Below the pieces are notes generated by a model. That model saw nothing but the letters and a program-made list of their open reading frames with translations, was not told where the DNA came from and ran no database searches. Below are positions 20,267 through 31,737 of a stretch of 64,000 bases of DNA, piece after piece; within the stretch, counting starts at the first letter, position 1; each line of letters starts with the position of its first letter. The DNA comes from Diphasiastrum complanatum (lineage: Eukaryota; Streptophyta; Lycopodiopsida; Lycopodiales; Lycopodiaceae). The DNA is taken from positions 16,475,019 to 16,539,018 of the forward strand of contig CM055111.1 in the NCBI GenBank assembly GCA_029204225.1, given 5' to 3'. The position numbers and the translations under genes are program-made.

Positions 20267-21485
20267 TGAAGTTTACAGGTGGTCGACTGTCTTCGATTTT
20301 TGTTTTGCCTTTTTCTGATGGTGAGTACTTTCAGTCTCATTGTAAAACTGTACTATCCTAGAAGGTCCTGCTTGATCTGAATTCGGAGTTTGATGTTTGA
20401 TGTGTCCTGGAGTTCTATTTCCTTGGTTCAATGCTTCACGTCTATTCCAGCATCTATCTTCCAAATGTCCACTCCGCCCATAGTATCCACACACTATATT
20501 GGGATAGTTTCTATTGAGGTGATTCTCTTGACAATGCCTGTAGACTAGTGGTGGGGGCAAATAATCACTACGTCTCTATCCTATGAGGTTCTGTTCTCTT
20601 TTTAGAAAGTTTGCATCTGAGGAAAGGGTAGATATATTCTTATTCATGACATCCATATAACCCTTTAGCATTGCCTTCATATCATCTATTCTTGAGTTGG
20701 AGCCTGTGCACTCATACCCCCTTCCTACAGGTGGATTTCTCACATTATAATCCATCACAACCGGTGGGTGTATATTCGGCTCTGGTTGGTATCTAAGAGA
20801 TTCTTGTCGATTTTGAGCCATCTGATTTGATTCTATTGGTAGTGGAACTTGAGGGTGTGGATTATAATCAGCTCGTCTCGTGGGTGGGTTTGTTTTCCAC
20901 ATATCGGTTCTGAGATTCATATTACTAATGGCTTGGGATATTTTTGAAGCTTGAGTTATGGCAAGCTGTCCATCTTCCATCACTATGGCTTTTGCTACTG
21001 TTTCTTCCAGTGTTTGGGGTCTGCTTTGTCGTACAACTAATTGCAGCTCTCGTCGTAGTCTTCTCAAGAAGAACGTCAATAGTAATGGTTGGGGTAACTG
21101 CACTGCATCGGTGAGACAGTGTTGTCATCCTTCCAAGGTACTATCGCACACTCTCTTCCTCACCCTGTTGAAGAGAGGTAAGTGTATATAGTATTCCATC
21201 TGTTAGTGGGGCAAACTCATTCAAAAATAACTTGTGGAATCTTGTGATGTCATTGATAGATCCATGTGCTAGACTATAGTACCATTTTATGGCTGAACCA
21301 GTCAAAGTCATAGTGAAATACATCATGATGTGATGAGGATCACTAATGCGGTTTACCAAACACGCAATTCTGAAGGCCTTGATATGATTTTCGGCACTTT
21401 CATAGGGAGCACCATGGGATTCTGAGGTGGTACTTCTTAGTTTTGGTAGCGGTGCTATGTCAGTGGGAATCATAGTTGGTTCCAT
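20266..21485 (-). pseudogene. Gypsy gag (internally deleted element)
   Basis: Three adjacent minus-strand frames cover gag: 21,485-21,141 (GAPYESAENHIKAFRIACL, SLQQGEEESVR), 21,103-20,576 (FFLRRLRRELQLVVRQSRP, KGYMDVMNKNISTLSSD) and 20,560-20,273 (zinc knuckle region CQENHLNRN and CGYYGRSGHLEDRC). First-knuckle cysteines are lost (YRHCQ, NYP). Strong similarity to the gag at 9.2-11 kb shows one family; here gag is in normal orientation and shows what the inverted copy looked like before. Confidence 0.8.
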
Positions 21486-21816
21486 TATATTTGTCTTACT
21501 AGGCTCACACTAGGCCTCTTTCAAAGTGCTTGCGGATACTGTGGAGGGTGTGGGGAAATATCAACAATCAACGAACAACTTCGACTTCTGAATGGATAGG
21601 GTGCCAAGGCCACTGATCTCTTATACTTACGTCATAGTGGAGGACTTATTGTATTATCATGGATCTTCTGCGTATGTAGGTAGTCACATTAATGGTGGGA
21701 TCAGCGCTTTTGTGATGCTAACCACTATCACGGCATTGAAAATCTGTTTTTCAATAGTCTCTTCTCACTTTTGGTTGGTCACTAGCCAATGCTGAGCAAA
21801 TCATGTCTACCAAAAA

Positions 21817-22452
21817 GGCTACCCAGTGTTGGCATCTGACAGGAGAGATGACACTCAACAATGGCGAACTTAGATTTGTTGCTAAATGATTAATTTTATC
21901 AGAATGGTGAAAATGTATAACCACTCAATTGATAACAACATGGACAAATACTTTCCAAGCTTTTTTTTTCACAAGTTATGCACTCCCGGCAGACGCAATA
22001 GTGTTGGCGTTTGACGGGTCAGATCATGCTCAACAAGGGTCGACTTAGATTTCTTGCTAAATGGTCAACTTTATTAGAACGGTGAAAATGTATAGCTTTC
22101 TTCAAGCAACAACTAGTCAATAGACAATGTAGACAACAACATGGACGAATACCCTTCAAGTGATATTATCAACACAAGTTTGATATCTCTCGGCAGACGC
22201 ACCAGTGTTGGCATCTGACAGGACAAATGATGCTCAATAAGGGTGAACTTAGATTTCTAATGGACCAGATTCATCAGAATGGTGGAGATGGATAAACGTC
22301 TTTCAACCAATGGGTAGATCACCTTCTTCAAAATGGTGAAAATGGATAACCATTCAATCGATAATGTAGACAACAACATGGACAAATACTTTCCAAGCAA
22401 TTTTTCTTCTAGATTTGAGCTCCCAGCAGACACACTAGTGTTTTGACAGATT
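21817..22452 (-). repeat. Tandem leader repeats, second gypsy copy
   Basis: Four occurrences of a block read on the plus strand as GGCAGACGCA.xAGTGTTGGC: 21,817-21,846 (partial), 21,983-22,020, 22,187-22,226 and 22,420-22,452. Spacing is about 170-235 bp. Neighbouring sequence also repeats (AACTTAGATTTCTTGCTAA and GGTGAAAATG blocks). Reverse-complemented, the core reads TGGTGCGTCTGCCGAGAG, matching the leader repeats at 8.44-8.74 kb. Confidence 0.7.
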
Positions 22453-22899
22453 TTACATCGAGGGACTGGTCCAGTCAGAAGATCCCCAGTGGGGGAAGGG
22501 CCCACAATGCCCTTACGCGAGTGATCAGGGTAACGTCGTTTCCAATTCCGGGGGCTATCATGATCACCTCGCACTCTTTGATCAAAAAGAGTTTTCCAGG
22601 CTCTCAGAGGTATGACCGCTTGGGAGATGAACTAATTATCGAGTTATGATGGTGTTTTTGTCACTTCTACTCTCTCTTAAACTGGTATGCTATCTCTCTT
22701 CTATCCTTGGTGTAGTTGAGTCAAAGTGGTGGACAATAGTACCCATACAAGACCTATGCGATAGTAAATGCGGATTCGGAACTGTCATAATTTTCTAACT
22801 ATTTCAATGGCTAAATCTCCGGTGTTCACACTCTCATGCTATGTGTCGAGGGTAACAAACCTTATGGCCATCCATCCTTCTATGTGTAGGACTGGGCAA
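22453..22899. other. No recognised gene
   Basis: Probably LTR end of the minus-strand gypsy element beyond its leader repeats; no matching LTR partner could be found. Confidence 0.35.
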
Positions 22900-23363
22900 T
22901 ATCTGAGCGGTGCCGCCATTCATACTATCAACCTAGAATTATGCTAAATCTGACTCTAAAACCTGGGTAGGATCCAACAGAATCTCATAGATTCTGGGAT
23001 ACAAATCGTTTGAGGGATCTCAAAGATATTTCTAGCCAAGAATATTAGCTTAGATCCAAACTTGAACGGCTCAGATGGCTCTCACTTCATAGATGATGTC
23101 ATTAGTAGGATCCTCGGATAATCCGTCACTGGAAATATTCATGACTAGCTATGATAGGTGGATCCATCAAGCTTTTCCATGATACGACCAACCTTACTTT
23201 GGAAATCCATGTGGAAGTTACTCTAGGTGACAATAATAACTATCAATGACTTAAGAATAAAAATCTAATGCTATTTACTAGACAAGAAGACAATTATTCT
23301 ATCAAGTGATAGAACCAAGGTATATGGGAAGCTTATCAATCTATAATGATGGCTTTGATACCA
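22900..23363 (-). pseudogene. Old copia gag start with primer site
   Basis: TGGTATCAAAGCC (23,363-23,351, minus) is a near-match to the iMet primer site. Downstream, at 23,210, an ATG opens MDFQSKVGRIMEKLDGSTYH, the standard copia gag N-terminus, which decays through stops to about 22,900. Confidence 0.55.
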
Positions 23364-25028
23364 TTTTGGGATTCGAAGAGGAGAATCCTCAGTGCGTGCG
23401 TTGCATGGATCACAATGGATTATGCAGACAAACACAAAGAATCTATTTGTGTTGCGGAAGCAAAAGAGCAGACAGTTAGAAAAAGCAATTTAGAAAGTCA
23501 GACATAAAATAAGATATAGCAAAGCATGCAACACTTACAAAGGTTTGTATGCAACAACAAGACAATAGTCGATTCAAATTGATGTGTATGAAAATACAAT
23601 TCAAATGGATGTTGTGAGCACAAGACAATTGTGGGCAAAACTGCATGCTCAGGAAAGTAACTCCGCTCTATAAAATCTATGAGCTTATTCACAACAACAA
23701 AAAGCAGTGGTTTTCGACATCTATTCCGACATAAAATCGCAAAAACAACACCAAATTTTGGGATGTAGGAGGATCTGTCGGAATTCGACAAGTCGAAATC
23801 TGAAGAACGTAAGGGTCATGCGTTCCAAAACGCTATTGGATTCCGGAACCTAGCTAGTTGGATTGTGTTCGAAGTTTACTAAATGTTAGTTGATAGGTTG
23901 TGGACCCGAGCAAACCCATAAAGTTTTTTTCTAGACATATAAGAGGAATACCACATAATATATTTAGATGGACTTGGATATGATATTAGGGTTTTCTCAC
24001 TCCTACCCTCAACCAAATTAAACCTCATTAGCCTCACCAATTAATAAGAGTTACCAATGATGATTTAATAAGAGTTACCAATTAATAAGAGTTACCCACA
24101 AATCTCTCTTTCTTTTTCTCACACTCTTTATATCTCTATTACCAATGAGGAGTGTGAGGAGAAAAGGAGTTTTCAATTGAGGAGCAAAGGAGCTAGTGAC
24201 CAATTTTCAAGAGGAGGAGCTAGCATCATTGTTGATTGAGAGAAGCATAGAGGGTGCTAGCTAAGGAGTAGAGTAGATGAGGTTATGCGGGTTCTCAAGA
24301 CACACACACACATGCAAGGTGTGTCGACCCCTTGAGTATTGCGAAGAAAATTGAGAATGATATATCTCAAGGACCCCTTAAATCCGTGATCTTACTTTTG
24401 TGCTTATGAATATAAGATGAAAGCCTAAATCATCTTTACAGACATGCCCTATAATATGGAGATGTTGTATTGAACCCAAGAACCGAAACCCATGTTCTCT
24501 CGAAATAAGAGAGTACAAGGCATAACTCCACTTTCAGTATGGATGTACCTATGATGAGACTACGACCTTACTGAAACATCCTTTGAGGAAGCCTAAGTGA
24601 CAATACAAATGCGAAACTTAGCTACACCCTTTGATACAAACCAAGTGTCTTATCCAAGAACCTTAATAAGAATCCAGGGGGCAATATTAAAAGTGACTAT
24701 GCTAATGAGGTCAAAATTCTTAGATACAATTATTATGGATAAAATCAAAAATGATGTGTGCATGCAGAGAATGGAAAAAAGCTTTTCAAGTGAATGAATT
24801 GAGTATGCTAAAAGCCTTACACACATTACCTCTATGTCTCTCTCTCTCTCTCTTTCTTCAAAACCAAAAATGAAATTCAAAAACTAACTCTCCCTCTCTC
24901 TGTCCACACAAAATATCTCTCTAAGAAAACATTACCTTTCTATCTCTCTCATAAAAAATATTTCACACAATCTTTCTTTTTTCTATAAAAGCATAAACAT
25001 TACCTCTCTTCTTTGTCTCTTTCAATCT

Positions 25029-25291
25029 CTATCTCTTTTCTGAAAACATAAACTCATAACCAAAAATCAAAATCAATTCATTCACATTTCATTCTTTTTT
25101 TTATACACACATTAGCCCCCCCGACCCCCAACCCCCCCCCCCCTTCTCTCTCTCTCTCTCTCTCTCACTCTCAATATTTTTTCTCAAAACAAAAAATTAA
25201 AACCAAAAATCAGAATCAAATCATTCATATCAATTTTTTTTTCACACAATCTTTCTTTTTGCTAATCATTCACGTTTCATACATTTTCTTA

Positions 25292-25322
<31 letters not shown>

Positions 25323-25530
25323 CCTCTCCTTCTCTCTCTCTTTCAACCTCTATCTCTTTTCTCAAAACAAAAAATCAAAACAAAAAAATAAAATCAATTG
25401 ATTAACAATTGATTCATTCTCTTATACACACATCACCTTTCTTTCTCTCTCTCTCTTTCACTCTCAATCTCTTTTCTCAAAACAGAAAATTGAAACCAAA
25501 AAGTAGAATCAACTCATTCACCTTTAATTC
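25029..25530. repeat. Imperfect tandem repeats in CACTA interior
   Basis: A block of the form CTCTTTTCTCAAAACA followed by AAAATCAAAACC and AATCA.TTCATTCAC recurs at about 25,029, 25,165, 25,348 and 25,465. It is separated by pyrimidine-rich and (CA)n tracts, giving units of about 120-180 bp. Confidence 0.65.
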
Positions 25531-25905
25531 ATTTTTTCATTCTCTCTCTCTTTCATTCTCAATTTGCCTCTCACAAATTCAATCACTCACACACACACAC
25601 TCTCTTTAAAAATCAAGTGTCAAAATGTTTTTTACACACTCTCTCTCTCTTTCCATCTATCTATCTATTTATCTCTCTCCCTATCTATCTATCTATCTAT
25701 CTATTTATTTGTTTCTATCTATTTATCTATCTAAAACATGTAAAATCAACTAAATTAACAAATGAAAACCTCCAAAATGAATCTCCAACTCCCCAAGCTC
25801 CAAGCTCCAAGCTCTCCAAGCTCCCAGCTCCCCATGTTGCAAGCTCCCCAATCTCCAAGCTCTCCAAGCTCCAAGTTCCTCAAGCTCCTCCACTTCCAAG
25901 CACTA
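25130..25905. repeat. Microsatellite cluster: (C)n, (CT)n, (CA)n, (ATCT)n and CCAAGCT minisatellite
   Basis: C-run and (CT)n at about 25,130-25,167, (CA)n near 25,300-25,318, ATCT tetranucleotide repeats at about 25,655-25,735, and imperfect CCAAGCT/CTCCAAG repeats at about 25,790-25,905. Reading frames across this stretch are low-complexity artefacts. Confidence 0.85.
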
Positions 25906-26859
25906 AGAGTTTTCTAGAAAGGTAAATGGAGGTCACGAGAAGCAATACGAACATAGTGTCAGAATCCAACATCCGTAGAATCTGTCAGATTTTGACATAA
26001 TTTTTAGAACCCAAAACATCCAAGCATCGAGATTGCTGATCTAGATGTTGGAATCCAACACATTTAAAAATTTGTCAAATTTCGACATCCAACTAGGATA
26101 CCAGCTCAAAGACCGTTTGCCATATGGCACCCACGTCAGGTGTCAGAATCTGTCACATATTTTATGTGTCGGATTTCAACATCCAATTTAAAACTCTATT
26201 CCCGCCAGCTACCGGAGGCAGCCCGAGTTTTTTTCTACGAGGGTTCGAGAGAGGTGTCGGAAAGCGACATGTCGGATTTTGACATTTTATGGGATTTCCC
26301 GAAATCCGCCGCAACCACATGTCAAAATGAGTGCATTTTGTAGTAGTGATTACTGACAATTAGTCTGAAAGAAATAATCGATGCATGAAAGCATCTACTA
26401 CTAAGAATTCTAGTATATTGTTGATAGATTACAATTACCATCTATATACAATTTACAATTGTGTGGATGTATGTACAAGAAAGTGACGTGGAACCGTTGT
26501 GCCATCTAGAGTAGATCGTGGCGGTTGCTGCCATTGTCCAAGTAGTTGCACAATACAAGAACTGGACATGAGAAGGCTTCGACTATTTGGAGCTGAGTGC
26601 GTCATTTCTGATAGTCGATAAAGTCGAGACAGTCGTTTGTCGGTCATCGACGATAGTCAATGGAATCGGACTTCCTCGGTAGTTTGATGATAGTCGATAG
26701 AGTTGGTCTTTCTTCAACAAGTCGGCCTTCCTCGACATGTCGGTTTCCATTTTGATGTCTGTCTTCGATAATAGAGGAGAAATAAATCCAACGCTCTTGA
26801 TGATCTCCTGGGAGATGAATGAGTTTGATCATTTTCCTGATTATATTGTTGCTGCTGAG

Positions 26860-27600
26860 CTACAATATCTTCTTCTGATTCGTTGTTAATAATCTATTCG
26901 TCTGTTGTAGACGACCTTGGACCTTTTACAGGATCAGTTGAGTTGAGAATATAAATGTTTGATACTTCAGGAGTGTTCAACAATTCTACTATATGAGCTT
27001 TGCCTTTGTCTTTGAGGTTGGTAGACTGATCTTCAATAAAGATGATATCCCGACTAGTGAATATGTTTGATTCGACATGATCATACATCTTATAAGTTTG
27101 ATCTAAAATAGCATAACCAATGAAAATGGATTTGATATTGTAGAAGTCGAGCTTCTTCCTTATATTCTTTCGTATATGAGCGTAAGCGATAAATCTAAAC
27201 ACACATAAATTCGATAGTGATGGTTTGGAGTCTATCCAAACTTCATACGATGTTTTGTATGAGAGGCCTCATCTGATATAAGCTACAATGGAAACAACTT
27301 CATTGCAAAACATTTTTTTGAAAGTGTTACATGAACAAGCATACACTTAGCCGCTTCGACTAAGATTTGATTTTTTCTCTCAATGAGTCCATTCGACCGA
27401 GGTGAATAGGAGATGATTGTTGCTCAATGTTGTTGTTAAAGCAATATTCCTTAAATTAAGTTGAGATGTACTGTCTCCCGTTATTAGACCAAAGTCCATT
27501 TTTCCATTATTGCATGCTCCTTCAATTTTTTGAAATGTTTTGAAAGCCTCCGATGTTTGTTTTTTTTGAATTTTTGTCAATGAAGATAATGAAATACTTT
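26860..27600 (-). pseudogene. Copia integrase C-terminal fragment
   Basis: Minus-strand peptides KKQTSEAFKTFQKIE (27,580-27,380) and FRFIAYAHIRKNIRKKLDF, IFIGYAILDQTYKMYD, FIEDQSTNLKDKGKAHIVEL (27,202-26,894) match the integrase core end and post-integrase linker of the copia family at 15-16 kb and 34 kb. Frames are interrupted and no other part of the element is adjacent. Confidence 0.65.
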
Positions 27601-27779
27601 ACATCAAGCAATGATGGAGTTTTCATTAGACCATAGGTGGACATAATATTGATGGAGAGATAGTAATCAGGGAAGACAAAGACGAATGCGTAAGTTTTTG
27701 TATCTTATCACGTACTAGTAGATTCGTTGTGTCAGATTATATACTGGAGCTTATTTTGTTTTTTTATCATTTCAGGAAA

Positions 27780-28210
27780 CAATTTTCGTTGATGATTTCG
27801 CAATTCGCGGAGGGCAAAGATCTTCTGCTAGAGAATTTTCAAGAGATGATGCACCGGGTCACTATCTGAAGTCCTTCAAGAATAATGAGATAAGTGTTGC
27901 CCATTCAAAGTTTCATCAACATGGTGAAACTATGATTATGGCAATCAAGGCACTATCTCATTTTCTTGGAGAACGTAATTTCAATAAGGTGCATAAAATA
28001 ATTTTTGTAAAGAAAATCATTGCGGTTAAATTTTTAGGATATGGACTAGTGAATTCCATGCTCAGATCATCTCATTTTGCATTGTATGTTGCTTACGTTG
28101 ATCTGAGTAAGCATGAAAACTATGAGCTATTGGATTTATACAAAAGAAGAAAATTGTTGCATGATTATAAGTTGCAACTTTCATTGGAGAAAATATCGGA
28201 AGCAGATTAG
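27780..28210 (+). pseudogene. Unidentified gene, 3' end fragment
   Basis: Not recognised. An acceptor-like TTTCAG at about 27,776 precedes coding-like sequence (FVDDFAIRGGQRSSAREF, HSKFHQHGETMIMAIKAL, HFLGERNFNK). A probable intron (GTGCAT to TTTTTAG) follows, then GYGLVNSMLRSSHFALYVAY, a lysine-rich tail and a stop at 28,208. It meets a piece of another gene tail to tail at about 28,208. Confidence 0.4.
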
Positions 28211-28890
28211 ATACTGCTGAAATGTACTTTGTAAATATTTCTATTTAATATACAAAATTTTATTGTGTGTCTATAGCCTACTGGCTTGTATAACTTTGCA
28301 TGCTTTGCAGATTTTTTTATAATCCGTCGATTTTGTATTATGATGAATTTGGATTCTTCTGTAAAACCATTGGAAAAGTTGCAATATATAGCTGTTTTTT
28401 GTGCTAGTCCTGCCATGATCTGTACTTTTATGAAATGCTGCTCTTGCTTGCCAATGAGATTTTTCCATTCCTTGCGATGACCATATGCTAAGACTTCCAC
28501 TATTTCTTACAAAGAATGTCGAATGATGTTGTAATATGTGCTGCATGTCATAAAAACATAATCTAAATCAGTACCAAACGTATATTATTTAATTGCACAT
28601 ATTTGTCTATCGTAGTGTAAAATCAAAATCTTACCATCTAATGTGTTATATGATCACACACTCCATGCACTTTGAACTGCATCCACAAATTGGTTGTTTT
28701 CTGTATCATTTGTACATCAGTATTTGAAATTTTATCTTTTCCCAAGTATTTCACCATGTTGTCTAACTTTTTCCAAACTTCCACTTTGTGTATACGAGTA
28801 GAACCTTCTTCTTTGAAATCTTGAGTTGCTGCAATAATTTCTTTCCAAACGGTGTATTGAACCTTAGATTGTTTGCCAGAATAATTTGAC
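28208..28890 (-). pseudogene. Unidentified gene fragment, inverted copy of 43.98-44.52 kb
   Basis: Minus strand. Peptides KDKISNTDVQMIQKTTN and HRKEWKNLIGKQEQHFIKV match 43,985-44,520 on the plus strand closely over about 560 bp, including a short intron; its acceptor here reads AC instead of AG. Function unknown. It ends at about 28,890, where a short repeat shared with 18.93 kb begins. Confidence 0.6.
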
Positions 28891-29020
28891 AAAAATCTTC
28901 GAGCTTTAGATCCTCCAATGCTCAGCTTCCGTTAGGTAAGTTGATTTTTTTAAGAAATAACAGGGTCTATGGTTGAGGACCCTTCACCTTACCATTCTCC
29001 TGCAGCTTTTCCATGGCTGT
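28890..29020 (+). repeat. Composite of two shared repeats
   Basis: 28,890-28,923 matches 18,928-18,961 (AAATCTTCGAGCTTTAGATC). Immediately after it, 28,930-29,020 matches the reverse complement of 12,610-12,709 beside the Helitron helicase. Confidence 0.6.
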
Positions 29021-29662
29021 TATAAACGATCCTTTTTTAAATGGTAGCTTCATCATGTAGCCACTTGTGATATAATGATTAGATTGTCAAGCACAGTTAT
29101 TAAGAGTCCTCATCTTCACGAAACATCTCTCCCCATTACGTATGTGAACTTACATGGACAACTATGAAATTCATCTATGTGAAAGTCATAATAAGGGCTT
29201 GTCATGAATGACATAAGGTGTCTAAGCGTGAAACAATATGATTGGATAATGATGTGCTATCAATCCGTGGCTGTTTAATAACAACGCAAATAACATGCGA
29301 GACAAAAATAACACATATAGTTGGCATCAGACAAAAATGCACATGCAAAACATCATACACAAAAATAACACAAATGGGTGATGGAAAGAAAATTTAGTAA
29401 TGTCACCAAAGGTATAAATTCTAGTGTACTTAAATATATGGTGAAGAGTAACTAATAGTTGTTGGCATTAGACAAAAATGAACATGCAAACAACAATTGC
29501 GATCAACAAAAAATCCATAAGTTTAGTGAAGTTTTAACATTTGTCAATTGATGTTCGATTTTCCAAGAAAATTGATACCTTGATAAGGTCTTGCGAGTCA
29601 TTCTCAAGAGTTAGGTACATCTAAACAAACACTAACCTAAAATTATTCCTTGCATATGGACC
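29021..29662. other. No recognised gene
   Basis: AT-rich sequence without sustained frames; no element ends seen. Confidence 0.4.
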
Positions 29663-30063
29663 TTGTTCACATTGAAAAACTTAAAAAAAAAACTAACATT
29701 AGGGAAAATATGGGCTCAAAATGGGCAATCCATGGAAAAGTTGCGATCCAGGAGTTTAAAATTTGTTGTTGATATAAAAATTATCAATAAGGCAATGATG
29801 AAGAGAAAAAGAAAGAGAGTACCGATGAAGAACATTGATGACTTATCTACACATAGCGGCAATCAGAAAAAAAGAATTTGAGCATTCAAGTATGTTGTCA
29901 TATAAACTGTTTATTTGATTTTTATATGTCATTTAAGTTTGATTTGCACTTGATAATATGGATTATCTATTTATTAAACATAATTTGAGTTTCATATGTT
30001 TGTTGCAGATCATGCTTAGTGGCAAAGAACTATTTAACAGATCGTTCATGCATTGGATCATCT
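29663..30063 (+). pseudogene. Unidentified gene fragment, paralogue of 42.8-43.2 kb
   Basis: MMKRKRKRVPMKNIDDLSTH corresponds to NKRKRLVNKDICDLSSRGGH at 42.9 kb. A GT at 29,890 and AG at 30,007-30,008 bound an intron at the same position and phase as in the paralogue: FK then SCLVAKNYLTDRS here, SK then SALVVEDHLADE there. Upstream sequence (GAAAATATGGGC) is also shared with about 41,990. Truncated at 30,063 by a copia LTR fragment. Confidence 0.6.
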
Positions 30064-30340
30064 TGTCAGAAATGGTGAACTCCTGCAACTTTGCCGCAAC
30101 ACGAACAAGAAGCGAAGGTCGAACGAGAACAATTCGCAACAGTCAACGTTCCTTGACTCGCAACACGAACGATTCATGAATCATTCGTGAACTGCAAACA
30201 TACCTCCAGGACCGCAAACCGCAAAGGCGCGCAAAATGAAAAGAAACAAAAGAAACAAAAAGAACGAAGGCAAACGAAGGAAACAAAACAAACGAACAAA
30301 AATTTGAACGACAAAAAACAAAACATCTCTGAACGACAAA
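30064..30340 (+). repeat. Copia LTR 5' fragment
   Basis: Begins TGTCAGAAATGGTGAACTCC and matches the start of the minus-strand LTR at 47,836-47,106 (TGTTAGAAATGGTGAACTCC) for at least 200 bp. Purine-rich and cut off at about 30,340, where the duplicated helicase segment begins. Confidence 0.65.
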
Positions 30341-30640
30341 AACAACTAACCATCAAATAAGCAAGTCCTCAAAACTTGTTGCACCTCTGACATGAGAGCA
30401 AAAGAACTTGCAAATAAAATCACGCTCCTTTGGACGGATTGTCAAAATACATACGTCCATTGCTCAGAATGGATATTTCTACGGGTCCACCTTCGCACTC
30501 TCTTGTTGTAAATGTAAAATAGCGACAAGTCTTGCAAGGTACAACAACTCTCGGGCCTCCAAATTGCCACTTCTATTCAACTCAAAAAAAGTTGTCAAAG
30601 TTGTGCTCGAATGACCTTCTATGACCTCCTCTAAATCAGA
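30341..30640 (-). pseudogene. Helitron helicase remnant, duplicate
   Basis: Near-copy of 13,372-13,670, carrying the same helicase blocks and the same junction to the copia LTR at 30,651. It lacks the Walker A part present in the other copy. Confidence 0.75.
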
Positions 30641-30650
30641 TCCCTCATTA

Positions 30651-31725
30651 TGTTGGATTATTCTCCTTCTTACTAATCGACTAATCGGTTTTAATCCTCA
30701 TCCATTGTTTATCTAGTTCTGTGGATTTTCCCATGTTTCTGTACAGTCTGCAGAATTACAATTCTTTTTACATAGTCTGCAAAAATACACGTAGTTTGAC
30801 AACAATGTCACATTTTTCGCCTGTCAAAAATTGTGAGTAAATATGCAAATCACATTTTTCACTTTTTTCAAAGTGTCTCAAAGGTTCATGAACTGACTCT
30901 CGCAAAGTATGGAGCTACCCTATATCAGATTTAAGGACACTGTTGGGTTTTTCTCAAAATGTTGTCGCATTTTTGCAACACCTTCGCCTGTGGCAATTTT
31001 AGTTCATTTTTGCAGAGTGACAGTTTTGGTTCATTTATGCAGACAAACTATTTACGGCCAATTTTCACTGCTTCTCAACAATCAATTTATAAGAAGGAAC
31101 TGGATGGATGCCAGCGGACCCCAGCCAACTGGCGATCACATTTAACGACCTAATTGCTTAGTATGTATAGTTGTTCATATTCATACAATTTTCAAGTTTA
31201 GAAGTTCAGAAATCAATGAAGAAGCTCCTGAGCATTCTAGCTCACTTCTTAGAGTTGTTTTAGATATTGCTATTGCTTATCAGCATTGCGCTTAATTCAG
31301 ACTTTCATTTTAGCTGCTCAGAGATAGCATGGAGTACGCGGCTTTGATTCGCAACTTATTGTACTCATTTACTTCTATTTTGTTTTTATACTGAATCAAT
31401 ACTATCTTTTATTGCGTTCAACTTTGTCTTAGAATGTATGCATTTCTATAGTTTTTCATGACTAATTATTTTTCTAGTGATTCGCGGCAAATTATTTGTC
31501 TGATAATTCAATGCATTATTGTTTGGCTACGTAATCACTATAGTACTGATTGTTTCAAAGCTAGTTACTATAAGTTCAAACATGATTTTTATCACCATTG
31601 TTTCGTTTGAAATTCATAGGTGTAGTCATGCGGATGAAAAGTTTTTTTTCTAGATGTTCGAATAATTTTCATTCGAGTTCGCTTTTTTTGAGTTCGACCT
31701 ATCTTCTGCACACTTCTTTCTCACA
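30651..31725 (+). repeat. Copia LTR, copy 2
   Basis: 1,075 bp; same start (TGTTGGATTATTC) and end (CTTTCTCACA) as copy 1 at 13,682. It lacks the (CT)n tract and a short block near 14,735. Followed at 31,726-31,737 by the primer site TGGTATCAGAGC. Confidence 0.65.
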
Positions 31726-31737
31726 TGGTATCAGAGC
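31726..31737 (+). promoter_or_regulatory. Copia primer-binding site (tRNA-iMet type)
   Basis: Perfect TGGTATCAGAGC directly after LTR copy 2. Confidence 0.8.

Larger units (their letters stand above)
23690..26348. mobile_element. Non-autonomous CACTA-type transposon (2,659 bp)
   Basis: Left end CACAACAACAAAAAGCA; right end, reverse-complemented, CACTACTACAAAATGCA. 19 of the first 25 terminal positions match and homology extends with TTTT(C)GACAT. The element is flanked by ATT (23,687-23,689) and ATT (26,349-26,351), the 3-bp target duplication size of CACTA elements. Subterminal repeats of the form TGTCGGAATTCGACA occur inside both ends (about 23,774; 26,000; 26,070; 26,160; 26,250). No transposase is visible; the interior is microsatellites and tandem repeats. 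Confidence 0.65.

Noticed and set aside
25409-25925. Plus-strand frames rich in Ser, Leu, Ile and Tyr
   Set aside because: Translation of microsatellites and tandem repeats within the CACTA element, not genes.
28286-28480. 64-codon frame repeated at 44,250-44,444 on the opposite strand
   Set aside because: Antisense of the unknown gene exon; the coding strand is supported by splice sites and the flanking exons.
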